Assembly: GCF_019112545.1 (NCBI RefSeq)
Contig: NW_025064892.1
Location: forward strand, 1,097,921-1,161,920
From: Guyanagaster necrorhizus
Lineage: Eukaryota > Basidiomycota > Agaricomycetes > Agaricales > Physalacriaceae
Direction: 5' to 3'
DNA: 64,000 nt
A program made the translations under genes and the position numbers. The notes below the pieces were generated by a model. That model was not told where the DNA came from. It ran no database searches and worked only from the letters and a program-made list of their open reading frames with translations. Positions within the stretch are counted from its first letter, which is position 1; each line of letters opens with the position of its first letter. Positions 46,978 through 61,305 of the stretch are shown here, one piece after another.

Positions 46978-49903
46978 CTATGAGGGCATGACTGCTGGGG
47001 GTATATCTTTGTTCTTCAAAATGAGCTTTTTCCCGTTAAATACGTGCATGAATATCAAGAATGTCTGGTATGTAATAAATCCACCAAGGGTCATATCATC
47101 AAACGGTGCTTGGACTGGCTCCTGCAGTGGTTTCAGCTGGGGGGATACAGAAACACCAAAAGTGAATTCTTCTGAGACAGTCACCCATGACACATTCACA
47201 AGTGGCTTCTTCCAACTCCGGCGGGCATTGATCCCTATTGAAAAGGCATTGCGAATGGCATCGAGCCAAGGACGAAAGTTGTCGAAGCACGGAGAGACAG
47301 GAAGGGTGTCGGCATCAGTGAAAAAAGATGTTTTGAATTTGGCCAAGTCTTCCCAAGAGACCCCACGGGCAAACCACCGGGAGAAAGGTTCGGATATTTC
47401 CTTCAGTTGAGACATGCCACCGGGCTGGGGCTTTTCAATGATAGAATGGCGACAGCATATCATCAACATGACATAGAATAGCGCCTCCAAATCATGGCGG
47501 TAAAGATGTGGGCCATCATTTCGTTCTTGAAGAAGATCAAATGCCATGTAAGGCGGCGTACCCGTGCGATGAAGGGATGTGGCTTCTTTGATAGGAAGTA
47601 ACGACGAGAGATCAAAGTCATTGAGGACTCCGCAGATATTCCCTTTGCTATCTCTTCGATACATAATATTCGCCATACTGATGTCTCGATGAAGGATGCG
47701 AGGGTGATCATAAAGCCACTTGTGACCTGCAACGAGTCAACGTCATCACGTCAGAAAGGGGAATCGGAGAAAAGATACAAGGAAAACGTACACTGAAGTA
47801 TGTCAACAAACACCTGGGCATAGTCCTTGGCCTCTCGAAGACTCTTAATCGGGAACAGCTCTTCCATAACAGAAATACGGAGAACACGATCTTCGTATGT
47901 GCCCTCTCCACCGATGAACTCGCCATCATGCAACACCTCCGCGATCATCTTCTGCGCCGAATCGTCGTCAAACGGGAAGTCTTGCTCATGAAGGATATTC
48001 GGGAGGTGATCCAGAACCCAGTGCCTCTTGCCATCACCAGCTTTCTTGTCGGCTTCCGCCTTCGCCTTGTCAACCAAAGCCTTTTCCGACTTCCGTGAGG
48101 TGCTCGGCCAACTGATCTTCACAACCAATTTCATTCCAGGCCATTCATTGCATGTCGCAGCAACAACACACGAATCGCGTCCAATCAGGCCTCGCTGCCG
48201 ATAGATCGTTCTGCCCAGGTTAACCTCGATGGTCTTGCCATTTCTCTGAAGAGTCGTCAAGAGCCCGGAGAACAGCTTCTTCGGATCGTTCGAAACGGTA
48301 TTGAACCGATTGAAGTTAGTAATGTACGGGTCTTCGATGATATGATGCAAGATACCACGCTGTTTGAGCGTAAGACGGTGACATCCTATCAGCATCGCGA
48401 TGAAAAGCATCTCATCATCTTTCTCCCCGAGATCGATGGCTTGAGAAACAATGATTGCAGATCGATCGTAGTAAGAGAGCTGGACGCGGTCGCAGTCAAT
48501 GAGAGTCACGAGAGCATGGGATCTCAGCCCGGCGTTCGAAAGTATCTGCAGGGCATAGCGTGCACACTGGATGCGGGCCTTTTCTGCCCGATCAGTTCCC
48601 GAAGGGAAGCTGTCATCATCAAAGGCCCTCTGGGCCCTGGACGACACTGTTTTAGATGTTCGGGCGAATTTTGACGAAGATCGCTAATATATGACATTAG
48701 TGAGCAGTGAGCGTGAAAGATTGGGAAAGGATGCACACACCTCGTTTTCGGTGTCCGCTTTGCGTTTTCGACCCTTTGAACCTCCCTGAGAGGCCTCCCC
48801 TTCTTGTGTAGAGGATGCACCAGAAGATTCAGCAGGTTTCGGTTCGTCCTTTTTATCCTTGCGATTTTTCTTCGGTCTCGTCGTCATAGGATCCTTGCCA
48901 TCTGACATAAACAATCAGGACACAAGACAGAAACTCAACGAAAAAATGTATTACCTTTGGTCAATAGTCTGATCGCACCAACACCCTCGTCGATCGTATC
49001 ATCTGTGGCTTTCATCTCTTTCACCTCAATGACATGAGGCCACCCAGGCACAAACCGCGACGGACATCTTTTGTCTCGGCCAAACTTTTTGATACGATCT
49101 CGAGCCTCCTGGCAGTCGGGCAGCTTAAATATGGTACGTAGCATGCCCACGATGTCGGGGCGAACCGCGTCATTTGACCCCCGCACAGAATAAGGGTCCA
49201 TACGGAAAAACTCTATGTTATCGTCATTCGAAACCTCAGTGCCGGATTGCATCTGAGCCACGTCAATGACACGATTGCATAGGTCTGCGTGAGGACAATA
49301 CAGGCGCCTCTCCTTCTCGTAACCTGTTCCGACCTTATTGCATAGATTTAGGTAACCCCAAAGTAAACCTTTGAAATCTGGGTCATCCTGGACAGCATCG
49401 ATGACGGACTTGAAAGAGACACGCCAGTCATCGGGAAGATGTAGAATTTTGACGAGAAAGGTCTCGAACTCGATAAAGATGCGACGGCGAAGGTCCTCTC
49501 TGAGGTAGGCATCCATTTCAGTAACGTTATGGTCATGGCCATCCACCGTCTGCAACTCTATTACAGAGTGGCTGGCCGTTCCATGGCCGTACGGCGTATT
49601 CTGCAGTTGGGGTCTGGGCCTCGCCTTTGCCTTCCGCTGCTGTGAGGATCCAGCTACAGGAAGCACATCGTTGTCGTCAGAGGTGATGCTGCCGTTGTTG
49701 GGAGGAGTGGTGGGCACCGGCTCCAGTGATGACGAGCGATTGTCGCGATATTGTAGCGCCTCCATTCGACGTCGCGCCGCGCGTTTGGAGGCCAGCAAAC
49801 GCGTAGTCTTTCTCGCGTAGGATGGTGGGGGGGCTCCGATAAATATTACGACAGCCATGGCAGTTAATATATGGAAAACGGAGCCGGAGAACAATGGCAA
49901 CAC
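46978..49903 (-). CDS. FunK1 fungal-type protein kinase
   Basis: A kinase-fold protein of the FunK1 family, expanded in mushrooms. The first exon carries an Arg-rich N-terminus and a conserved domain (EFETFLVKILHLPDDWR, GLLWGYLNLCNKV). A basic linker (TTRPKKNRKDKKDEPKP) follows, possibly a nuclear signal. Then come the kinase N-lobe (GMKLVVKISWPSTS, beta-3 Lys), VMEELFPI, catalytic loop LHRDISMANIMY (HRD...N), and GVLNDFDLSS, with DFD in place of DFG as is usual in this family. TGTPPYMAFDLL and LYRHDLEALFYVMLMI follow. Junctions AAAG/GTAATA...TCAG/ATGGC and AACGAG/GTGTGT...TTAG/CGATCT keep the frame. The start is uncertain: Met at 49903, 49855 or 49764. All key residues remain, so it may be active. 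Confidence 0.88.
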
Positions 49904-51101
49904 TGACTGAGTGGCGGGATTTCAACCTGCGCTCATCCACGTGATCGGCGGCATTGTTTCTAACTCACGAGTCCCCATTTGGCATTCAACGCCAGCATTC
50001 CTTGCAACTTGCTCTTACTATTGCTCCAGTCTAGACAATGCACCCCTCGATAATTACTGAGTGCTGAGGGCACTCCTTGTAAGTTCCCCTCCCGTTTTTT
50101 TCTGTACTTGTCATAATTTGATTCAAGAATTCACTTCGTGTCACCGCCGCCCAGGGCAGCGTTTCTTGTTCTGCGGGTTTGCCACCTAGTATGGCAATTT
50201 GCTTCAAGTTTATATGCGACATCTCGCCTCACGTCTACTCGGCTCGCTCGGCTGTCGAGGAAATATTGGTCATGGTGGATAATCGATGTAGCGTCGACAC
50301 ACTGCACGGTGAACCACATCGATAGCAGTTGCCTTCGCGACGCAGATCTTTTTTGGCTATGCCTTCATTTTATGTCTTTATTGTCGGCTGCAGACAATAC
50401 CTAAGTAGTATATAATATGAGGAATGATACACGGATAGTAATTTGCGGTGGTAACAGTGGTGGTAAATGGTAACTTGTTAACCAAAATCCCGATTGAAAT
50501 GACACTGCAATGATGCCATTAAAGAGCTACCAGATAAATGACCTGCCTTGAGCGAAGAGCTGATACATATTGCGATACAGCAAACATAATTCTTCGCATG
50601 CTGATACACTTCTTGAACCTCACCTTTGAATAATCGTCCACGATCTCCAAGTCTCGGGATCTTAAATCGTGCTTGGGGAGGTCCACCACTCCAGGCTGCC
50701 AGTGAGCAGCCCTACCATCCGAAAAAAATTTCGGATAACCTAAGAATATTGTAAGGATAGCATTGTCTCGAGAAGAACGTAGCCACGATCATTTTGAGTC
50801 TTGGCAATTGATTTGCAGGGAACGCCTGCGCATGCGCAGTTATTTATCTAATTCTAATCTTTAGATCCTACATCACTCGTCCCAAAAGCTCCTTCGCAAA
50901 ACATCGTGACATATGAGGAGTCGTTACCAGACGCGCAAACAATATGAGAAAGAGAAGAAATCCATATCCTCATCACCAAAGTAGTACAGAGTGACAATGA
51001 AGACCTAAGCGTAATCGATGTATTGTATATGCGAGACAGGTAGCAGAAACAGAAATCCACTTCCGACATTAACTTCTATCCTATTCCAACACGCTCGTTG
51101 C
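49904..51101. other. intergenic between FunK1 and actin
   Basis: It holds the FunK1 promoter and the region downstream of actin. The only possible frames are short and unsupported. Confidence 0.5.
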
Positions 51102-52700
<1,599 letters not shown>

Positions 52701-54009
52701 TATGCTAGTGTATATATTCTGTATCCCATCATGAGATAAGGAAAAGGCAGAGTGGAAGGGCTTTACCTTTTGATGGTCGTGGATGAGATGAAAACGGGTC
52801 AAGGACAGAATTCAGCAGTGCCCTGTCGCACGTTATCGGATGGGTTTAGGGCAGGCTCATATTTCCTTTTTGGGATGTCTCAGGTGGCGCGCAGCTTCCT
52901 TTTGGCGCTGACTTGCGACGACATCGCCTAGGCTGTGCTGTTGCTTCTATTTGCCAATCTCTGGCAGTGATATCGCTTCCTCTGCTTCCTTAGCTTTTAC
53001 TCCAGCAACTAGTTTTTCTTCGCTCTTACTGTTCCCCCCCCCCTCGGCATCGGACTCTTATTCTATCATCTCGTTGCACAGGAAAGCGACTGCGGCATGA
53101 TATCATACATGGGGCCTGTTGCCGTAAGTACTTTTACTATTAATCATTCCGAAATAGTAGACCCTCAGTATTGGACCCGGTAATATCAGAGTTGGACAAC
53201 TTTCAGCGCGGCGAAGATACCAGTCTTTCGAGAATGATCTGATGCAATGCATCAGGGTATGGCGCCGCGCATGGTAGTGTCAATAGACGAGTCTTCTTGT
53301 CGAGTGGTTTGATATAATAGCTCAATGTGTTTGTATTACACGAGAAAGAACATTAGTAACGAAACAAATGACAACTATCAAGGCACCATATATAGGATGA
53401 ATAATGTTAAAACTTGCACCAAGCACGCCCTGAGATAGTAATCATTCAGCGATATAATTACAAGGTTGAATGCTTCGCACGACAAAAAGATGGGTATGAA
53501 ACCTGGTCAGTTCCATGTTGATATCTTGGTAAACGAAGTGTGCTAAACGACATTTTGACTTGGAACAGATAATATCAATGAGTGGTAAGTTGGGTAACTG
53601 GTAAAAGCAGTGGAAAAAAGAAGAGAGGGTGAGCAATTCAAATGCAGCGGCACGTTTTCGATGGGAAATGAAGCGCCCACGAAATTAAGTATAGTATATT
53701 GAATCCGCATGGATCTACAAGGTGCAACAACCGGCAATGGACATCCTGTCTGCCGATAGTTATCGTCAAGTCCATTTACGCGAGACCAGGGCCAGATTAA
53801 AACTCGCGGATGTGAAGCTGAACCAACATAACGCGGCTAAACTATAGCTCATTACCATTAGAGCGAGAGACGGGAGTTTGCAAGGGAATTGGTACGCCGG
53901 AACGGAAGTTTCCGTCAAGCTACGGCAACTTCCGACTCTCGATCCATCCTTGGCCAAGTGAACGACCTACTCTTCAACCGCAACCACCACCATCAAGCTA
54001 TTTTCAAAA
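52701..54009. other. actin upstream region
   Basis: It includes the actin promoter and a pyrimidine-rich block near 52990-53045 (with about twelve C). On the plus strand it is followed by ATGATATCATACATGGGG at 53098 and a consensus donor GTAAGT. No downstream exon could be matched, so this is noted but not called as a gene. Confidence 0.5.
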
Positions 54010-54408
54010 ATGCCCCCCGTTGACAACGTCGCCCACCATTCGCTATCGCTCTCCGCTTGGCGCGTCGCCGTCGCGTTTGCAGTTATTGTTGTCTTCGCCC
54101 AGGCCCTCACACTCTGCATTGTCTCCTTTTGCTCTCGCACCGCGAGCCCGCCTTCACCGCCGCCAGTTCTTCATTCTGAGAAACATAATGCCAAGATAAT
54201 ACCTTTGCCGTCGAGCGTCTGTTCTCTCTCGCCGCCTGTCCCTTGTGTAACCAAATTGGACGATAATGATGTCCCTTTCTTCGCGCCTTATCATACGAAC
54301 ATCACGCCTGCCAACCCGAAGCTCCAACCTGTGACTGGATACTCGCATGGAGTCATAGCTGCTGGTCGCACCTTTCTAGCTGGGGTGAAGAAGAGCCAGG
54401 GCGGGTAA
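54010..54408 (+). CDS. small single-pass membrane protein, unknown
   Basis: 132 residues: a short polar N-terminus, one membrane helix (VAVAFAVIVVFAQALTLCIV, about residues 18-38), then a Ser/Pro-rich segment (TASPPSPPPV) and a tail with PFFAPYHTNITP and YSHGVIAAGRTFLAGVKK. The start ATG follows a pyrimidine-adenine leader (CAAAAATG). I recognise no family. Codon use and a plausible start context support it as a real gene, but a signal-anchored shadow cannot be excluded. Confidence 0.55.
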   Translation: MPPVDNVAHHSLSLSAWRVAVAFAVIVVFAQALTLCIVSFCSRTASPPSPPPVLHSEKHNAKIIPLPSSVCSLSPPVPCVTKLDDNDVPFFAPYHTNITPANPKLQPVTGYSHGVIAAGRTFLAGVKKSQGG

Positions 54409-57400
54409 ACGTTATCTCTGCGTTAACGCGTTGTGGGTTTTCTGTGGTAGCTTTTTGGGATCTTTATTGCCCTGATTTTTGCGCACATTATATCTGTGCA
54501 TTCCTATCATGTTCAATGAACCCACGTTCTTTCATCACGCCCCATTCACTTCATGTGCATGTCTACTTCACGGTCATAATGATGTTATCAGTTCCAGATG
54601 CCAATGGTCAGACAGGTGATGCTTTTGAAGTGTTGGTTGACAGCTAGGTTGCTGCCCTTGACCCAGTTCTCGCATATAGATCTTTACGCTGGATCATGGA
54701 ATGACCAGTCTTTCTCAGCCATGCGCCAAGGGCTTGACGTACCCAAGCCTCCCGGTCCTTCGAGGTGACACAGGCGGTACGGTATGTTTTGTAGGTAAAT
54801 GTATGTCTTCACTGAACTATACTTACGCTTCTTGCGTCCTTTTTCGGTGACACAGTCTCTAGGAGTCTCCTGGTATATGCCGACGGATGTTGGTCGTTGA
54901 TGCCGTACTAGTGCCTGCCTTCTTTTCTTTGGCTGGAGGACATGTGAGTAGTTAGTTATATGCATGTCCGCCCTGACTACTAGTGCATAGTCTACTTGGT
55001 GCGTCGTGAGGCCTTGGCCTGTGGTCAAGCAATTTTTACTATATTTTGCTGTTCTCTTGATCAGTCGTAAAATATTGTTGATGCATGCTAAGTGCATGCT
55101 ATCAGCCAAGTCCAACTCGTAGGATATCCGATCAGTTTTCTTCCCTTTTCTGTACCTAATTCTGACCTTTAGTGATCTACAGGATTGATTCCTCACAATA
55201 GAGTATAATCGCTTTTCTGCTTTCAGCGTTCCTGCTGGCCTTTTCTTAGCAAAGTGGTTACTGGCTCGTGTACATCTCATTGGGGCCTGGTACCACAGTC
55301 TCTTGTTGCGGCAGCGGCTTAGAGTCACATTCGTCGATGAACGCTGTAAGAAAATATATCTGACGAGTTGTGAAGCTTATTCATGACATCCATTCAGCGA
55401 TGTCCTTGGTAATCGAGTTGTGGTCACGGTAGTAGTATCGATGGCCCGCTCTCCAGCCGGACTGAGATTCTCTTCTATTTCTATTGATTCTGGTGGGAAT
55501 GAGAACCGTTTCAAAGGAATCATTGGTGAAAAAATAGCCTCTTGCATTCATTCCTATCCGACAGCTGATCTGAATCTTTCAGAACGGTTCCGGGTCCCTC
55601 ATTGTAAGCTCCGAAGCTAGCGACATTACGCTATCAGAAAATTCTTGATTCACTCTGGCATCTGAACAGAATTTACTAGTCGGCCGCGAGACTCAGACTG
55701 TGGTCACTCCGTACAAGTTCACGGCAGAATTTGGCGGCTCTTCGATTCTCGATCCATATTCCCTTTCGTATTGGAGCCGGTGACGCGCTCATACGTCTTT
55801 AGGGACGAAACGGGGAATATTCAAATTGACAAGCTTGAGGGGTGGCCCTGTCTAAAGTAAGTAAAGGTGAGGGCCATAAATCGAGACAAACGTCCTGAGG
55901 TACAGTAGAAGTTACGTATGTCCAAGTGGTTTCTTCCTCATTCGTGGTTCCCCGCCAAACTGCTCGAGCTCTCGGTATGACAATAGACCTTATATTTCCA
56001 ATGTCGGGCTTTAATTTATTTTCACTGACTATCACAACGACGACGTCCCCAAGACTTCAATGCATATGCCCTCTTACGGGGAAATAGAGGCGGTCCATCC
56101 GTTGGAATATTTTTGTTATCCCCTTGGACAATCTCCTTCTGGCCAACTAGACCGGCTTAGGATCGAAACTGATTCCGTTTCCATTCCGAGCCTTCGGCGC
56201 AAAAGTGGAATCCCTCCCGCTCCTGCTCGTTCAAAAAAAAAAGTCATGCCTGAAGAACTCCGCCCGACGTTTTCAACAAGTGCGCTCGCGGACAAAACTC
56301 CCCTGGATCGTGCTCCTGGCCCAACTCCTCATACTCAGAAATTCCCATGACCTTGTCCACCTTTCGCCGGCCATGATTCCCATTCCCATATCTAGGGGAG
56401 GGCTCCAGGGATGCCAAGAAGGAAGGGGGGGGTGGCCTCCCTCGCTACGGAAGAAGGTGCGCTTTCTTGCCCCCGAGGGTGTGGGGATGACTGGTCAAAG
56501 CTCATGTATCCTTTCTAGAAGGCGGGACCCCCTCCTCGCATAGGAGCACCTCCTTGACCCGTAGCCAGACGGTAACACCTATGCTCAAAACGCATCAGGT
56601 TCACCCATCTAAGGTTTGAAGGTGCTGCATGACGTATGGGTCAGGTCTGTGCGATGGGCTAATGAGATACAAGTCTCTGGCCTATCCTTTCGGCCTTATT
56701 GTATTGACAGACTGGATGGAAAACCCTGGAGCTCCAACACGCCGAGTCCGTTCAAAGGATACGTGATTTATCGGGGAACAAGACGACTGCTCGGTATGTG
56801 ATATCAAATTTACGTTGGTGGATTACAGTACAGTCGGATGATATTTTAGACGGACAGACCTCAAATGCATTACCTGGACGTTTAGCCATCAATCCAGACA
56901 TAAGAGCTATGGACTGGGAACGATCCTACCTCTGAATTACCGAGACTCGGGGGAGATGGTACTCTTTAGACCCGTATACCTAACATGAAATGCTGACTGT
57001 GTCCTGTGGCTTTGAAGCCTGAAACCCAGGACATGGCCTACATGCAACGATTTTTCACTACATTGCAAGCCGACACTTGGAATTGCGGCGGCGCCAATTG
57101 GTTTGTATCATCGAGTCGATCGTCATGTGAGCAACCCGAGCCTAAATGATAGCGTGCAACGTGTTGTACCTCTAATTTGTACAGAATGGATCGCCATTGA
57201 CCCCGATGTAAATGATATCTACAGCTACCCAAGGATGGACCGGGATTCGACAGACCAAAGAATAGTAATATGATCACGACGGAGTCCTGTGCTTATTTGT
57301 TTTGATCCCCTTGTCATGGCCGCAGGCCAGCTTGTCGTTCCACAGTTCCCAACACTAAATACCTGTTTCACGCGATTACTCTGGTGGTACCCTTGACTCC

Positions 57401-58774
57401 ATCAGATGTTCGGCATCTCGGATCCAGTTCGTTGTTGATCGGCGTCATAATCCCAATGGTACGGTACCGGTACGTTTATCATGTCATATTTCATGATGTT
57501 TCTTCTTGTTAGGCTTACTGTTTGAGGAAGTCTGAAGGGCTGACGTCAAGAAATGAACGCTCATGGGGCCGAGACTTGGTGCTACAAATATCCGAGCAAG
57601 TTCTTATCCAACCTCTTGAACGGATTGTAACGTCACTGGTCAGGGCGCCCTTACTCCGCATCATATCGATCAATTTATACATGCGGCTGGCGCATTGTCT
57701 CTTATAGAGACGCCGCGGATCTTCCCTCGGCCCTGACAAGTACGCATCACAGATCCCGAGCAACAGTGCTGAGCTCTAGGGGCAGCCAAGAAAACTTTGG
57801 AGTGTATACCTGCCAAGGATTAGCAGCGGAGGTTTTAGTTCTCGGTGCCCAGTTGCCCTGTGAAGGTTCGGATGATCAGACTTGTGAGACGCTTTCATTA
57901 CCGTTATTCAACTTTTCAATTGAATGCGTTAGTTAGTGATGGCCTTGCCATTCACAAAACTTCCTTCATGCAATACTTCATGATTCACAACATGAGAGTT
58001 TCCGAAGACACTTCTGTGAGTTTTCTTGGGAGCTTCCCCCGAACCACTATGAACGTGGGACTGAAATGTAAGGAAGGGCGGCGTCTTTTGACTGCAATGA
58101 CCGAATTCCCCACGACATTCAGGGAAAGAATCTGCGTCCAGATCTTTTACCACGCCTATCGCAGGTCATGAGAAGCCCAACTGGCATGATGTTGCATCAT
58201 GCCAGTCTTACTTTGACGTTGCACTTTGGCGTTTTTCGCGCTCGCCGCGCAGGACTTTGATGGTCCAAGTTGGCCGTCTTTAAATAGAGAAAGCATCGCT
58301 ATTTATTCAATGGATATGCTCCGCAGTTAACTATACATCTTACCTACGTATCTAGCTCACTGTTTTCCTTCGAAGAAATGCATCATACTGATGGCTACAG
58401 GATCGAGGAGCGGTGAGAGGCTCCTTACGTTCGCAGGACAGCGGCGATCAATATTAGGGCCAAGTACCTTTTTCGATAAGCTTCGCGTGATGGGTAGATA
58501 TGAGGGCCGGCGTACACAGATACAATATGTTTAGTCTACTGTCGAAACAAGGCGAAAAGAGGGATATCGGGATGCTGAGAATAATACAGACGGCCTTCAG
58601 CGAAAAAGGGACAGCTGGCACCGTGATCGGAGATAAATACAGACAAATACGGGATTTGCCGAATCCAATGAGGAATCAAGGCATCGGAGTTTACCACCAC
58701 ATTTAACTCGACCTCGCCATGAATCTGGCCTTCTCTTCGTCCTACGTTGTCCCCGTCGTCTTTATTCATGCAGC
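54409..58774. other. 4.4-kb gene-poor stretch
   Basis: A minus-strand frame at 54684-55328 stays open for 214 codons but is Arg/Lys/Thr-rich without domains. Scattered plus-strand pieces such as VGRETQTVVTPYKFTAEFGG (near 55680-55750) and IAIDPDVNDIYSYPRMDRD (near 57190-57240) look like coding remains, but I cannot connect or name them. The perfect hairpin at 58180-58206 lies here. Confidence 0.45.
58180..58206. repeat. perfect 12-bp inverted repeat with 3-nt loop
   Basis: ACTGGCATGATG (58180-58191), loop TTG, CATCATGCCAGT (58195-58206). It is a near-complete palindrome able to form a tight hairpin or act as a symmetric protein site. It lies 570 bp before the next gene start. Confidence 0.88.
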
Positions 58775-61305
58775 ATGCCCACTATCCTGTCTCTACCAAC
58801 AGAACTCATCGAGGAAACAGCTCTTTATGTAGCTTGCCCGACGTTGGAAGGTCGTCCGAACTCTATCCGTTCCTTTCGTCTGACATGCACGGCCATTAAC
58901 AACGTCTTTTTGCATTCAAATGCTATCTATCGCTCAATTTTCAAGAGCAAGTTTAGCCACAGTGCCGTTTCCAGGCGGTCGTTCGAGCCCACGTCGAGGG
59001 AGTATCGCCAGTTACTACAGCTGTACGACGACAGTCTGCAGTTCGTCCAGGAAATGCGGGGCCTAGATGGAAAGGAACCGGTGGATGCTGATCATATGTC
59101 CACGGAAGAGGTTCTGTGGGTCCTGACGTTCATGTGTTTGGACGATGACGGCGCCAATACCCTCCAGCTAAACGCTGTCGGTGCGTATGAATGGATTCAC
59201 GAGCTCGTCACCAAGCGTTTGTACGATGGCGCGAGCGATAACGGTGGGTGGCCGCTCGATAACTGCATGAATTCTTTGGCGTTGTGGGTATTCTGGTCTT
59301 TGTCGACGAAAGGTACGTGTCTCGCGGCAGTCGAACTCTCTTCTCCCTGATGTCCATATGTAGAACGAATTCTGTCTGAACCCGAGGATGTTTCCGACAA
59401 CATTGTGAATCTGATACTCCCCTTCGTTACTATTCCCTTCCGGTATGCGATGGCCTATGCGCCACCCAATCACTTTACCCTGCCTTTGGTTTCTCAGTCT
59501 GGCGACTTCTCCAACGCTAATACTAATACCCGTATACCCTTCCGTACACGCCAGACCCATCTTCTCTCCGTTCTTACCCCCCACGGGCCTTTCCCAGTCT
59601 ACCGTTCCACGGACCCGATTTGGCTTCAGGTGTACTTTACAAGACGCATAGAGATAACCTGGCCTCTCGTCACAACAGCTGCAAAGCTTCTGTACTTTGC
59701 GCGGAGGGAGAGGTACGCGCTGGGTATGATGCCTACTCTTCCCAGGGACCGCGCCGACGCTATACAGAGGAGAATGACGGGTGCGACGCAGGCTGATATC
59801 CTTGAGATCAACCGTAATCGATTGGGTGGTCCCGATGGCAAGGATGGCGGTACGAAATTGCCTTACAGTGTCACGAGTGTCGGTCCTGATGGCGTTGATG
59901 AGGGATCGCAAGCCAGCAGGCTGTACGATGCGGACTGGTATAGGTTACGGTTATGTGGAAACGTTTGGGATAACAGCCACGGGGACGACGATGAGATCTG
60001 GAGACGCGTTAAACTGGGAAAGAGGATGTTGGTCCGACGGGGCAGCGGGACTCGTAGGTTAAGGTTTCGACGCGGGGACGTGTATACGCTTGGCTCGTTA
60101 ACCGGATTGTGGGCTGGACGTATGCTGGTAAGTGTACATTCTGTCTATTCGTGGCCGGGGCTTGGGTTCGTCTTGGACCGATACTCTTGTGTATGTGTTG
60201 CCGTCCCTGCTCCGATAGACAACATGGAAGCACGTATTTCCTGTCCTCTTGTGGCCGAAACAAACTGGTTTCTGTATGAATGGGAGCACGGTTCCTTCCT
60301 TGAAGCCCCTCCTGCATTCATTGACTGTACCATGCTCACCAGCCTAGGAGGGTGCAGGAAATGTGGTTTCTCAGTCTTGTCTCTTTCCTCATGCTGAAAT
60401 GAGGATGAGAAGTTGTGAAACGTTCCGAACGGAAGAACACATGGTCCTACGGCCTTCATTCATTCTCAACATGCTTTACTGACCCGTTGCTGCTCTAGAT
60501 TCCCAACGAACAAGCGCTTGCTCAACTTCTCATGGTCCAGAATCCCAACGATCATCTCGTTCCTCTTCCGCCAGGTTTCGATGAAATGCTCCTGTCGCTT
60601 ACGAATCGGCCTATATATATGAGGCTACAAGAGTTCGTATCTTATGGGGGTGAGGACATTATTCCTTCGGGTGTGCGGGGACCACAGCCTCCATCTGTCT
60701 ACGAAGACGCCGAGGGAGACGAAGAGGAAGAGGAAGAGGACGTAGATGACCCTGTTCCCGAGATTAGCGACCAGCGGCTCCTCGAAGAGTTTGACCAAGG
60801 CCTTCAGAATGCGTATTTTCCCGGCGGCGTCACAGAGGAATCCTTCAAGGGCACGTATGACGGCACTGGCATGCGCCTGAATTGTGAAGGGAAGGAATAC
60901 GTCTACCACAAGCTGGGGGCCGTGCAGCACGATCCTGACTCGTGTGGGGGGTGTGTGCTGAGGGCGACGCATATGATGCCTGGGTGGTCGGAGGAGGAGC
61001 ATCCGGCGGATACGGTCCCTCTGCCGCCTTGTACAGGCGTGCAGGATGTGATTGTGACGGGCTCGACAGATGATAGGCATGGGCAGGCGTGGAATTATTA
61101 CACGTATTACGGACGCGTGAGGCGATGGGATGGGATGATTGGAATCCTGAGGGTTCCGCGGGACAGGGGGCTCGGCAAGTGGTTCTTCTACGGCTATATC
61201 GTGGGTGGGAAGAACTTTGTTGGGAACTGGAGGATTACGCACGAAGATCCGGGGATGCCGACGGTTGAAGGAGCGTTTTGTTTGTCAAAAGTGATGGAGG
61301 AGTGA
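58775..61305 (+). CDS. F-box-like protein, 702 residues, 3 exons
   Basis: Exons 58775-59312, 59364-60127 and 60499-61305 join without frame loss. The N-terminal motif ILSLPTELIEETALYVA with IRSFRLTCTAINNVF matches the F-box core, so Skp1 binding is likely. The middle part holds basic stretches (WRRVKLGKRMLVRRGSGTR). The third exon starts IPNEQALAQLLMVQN and has an acidic run (EDAEGDEEEEEEDVDDP). It ends in a compact domain containing FKGTYDGTGMRLNC, DVIVTGSTDDRHGQAW, YYGRVRRWDGMIGILRVP and YGYIVGGKNFVGNWR, which reads like a small beta-barrel ligand-binding fold; this last point is inference. The second intron is long for this locus (371 bp). Confidence 0.85.

Noticed and set aside
46988..47410. 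140-codon open frame antisense to FunK1
   Set aside because: Mirrors the kinase C-terminal coding exon and has no features of its own.
49900..49970. Second tRNA-like T-arm on the minus strand (GGTTGAAATCCC)
   Set aside because: The invariant C of the T loop is G, the stem has a mismatch, and no 5' acceptor partner is found.
59168..59911. 247-codon minus-strand frame in the F-box-like gene
   Set aside because: Overlaps well-spliced plus-strand exons; Arg-rich shadow without a domain.
60625..61242. 205-codon minus-strand frame in the third exon of the F-box-like gene
   Set aside because: Antisense of the acidic run and beta-rich domain; its own sequence is low-complexity basic.
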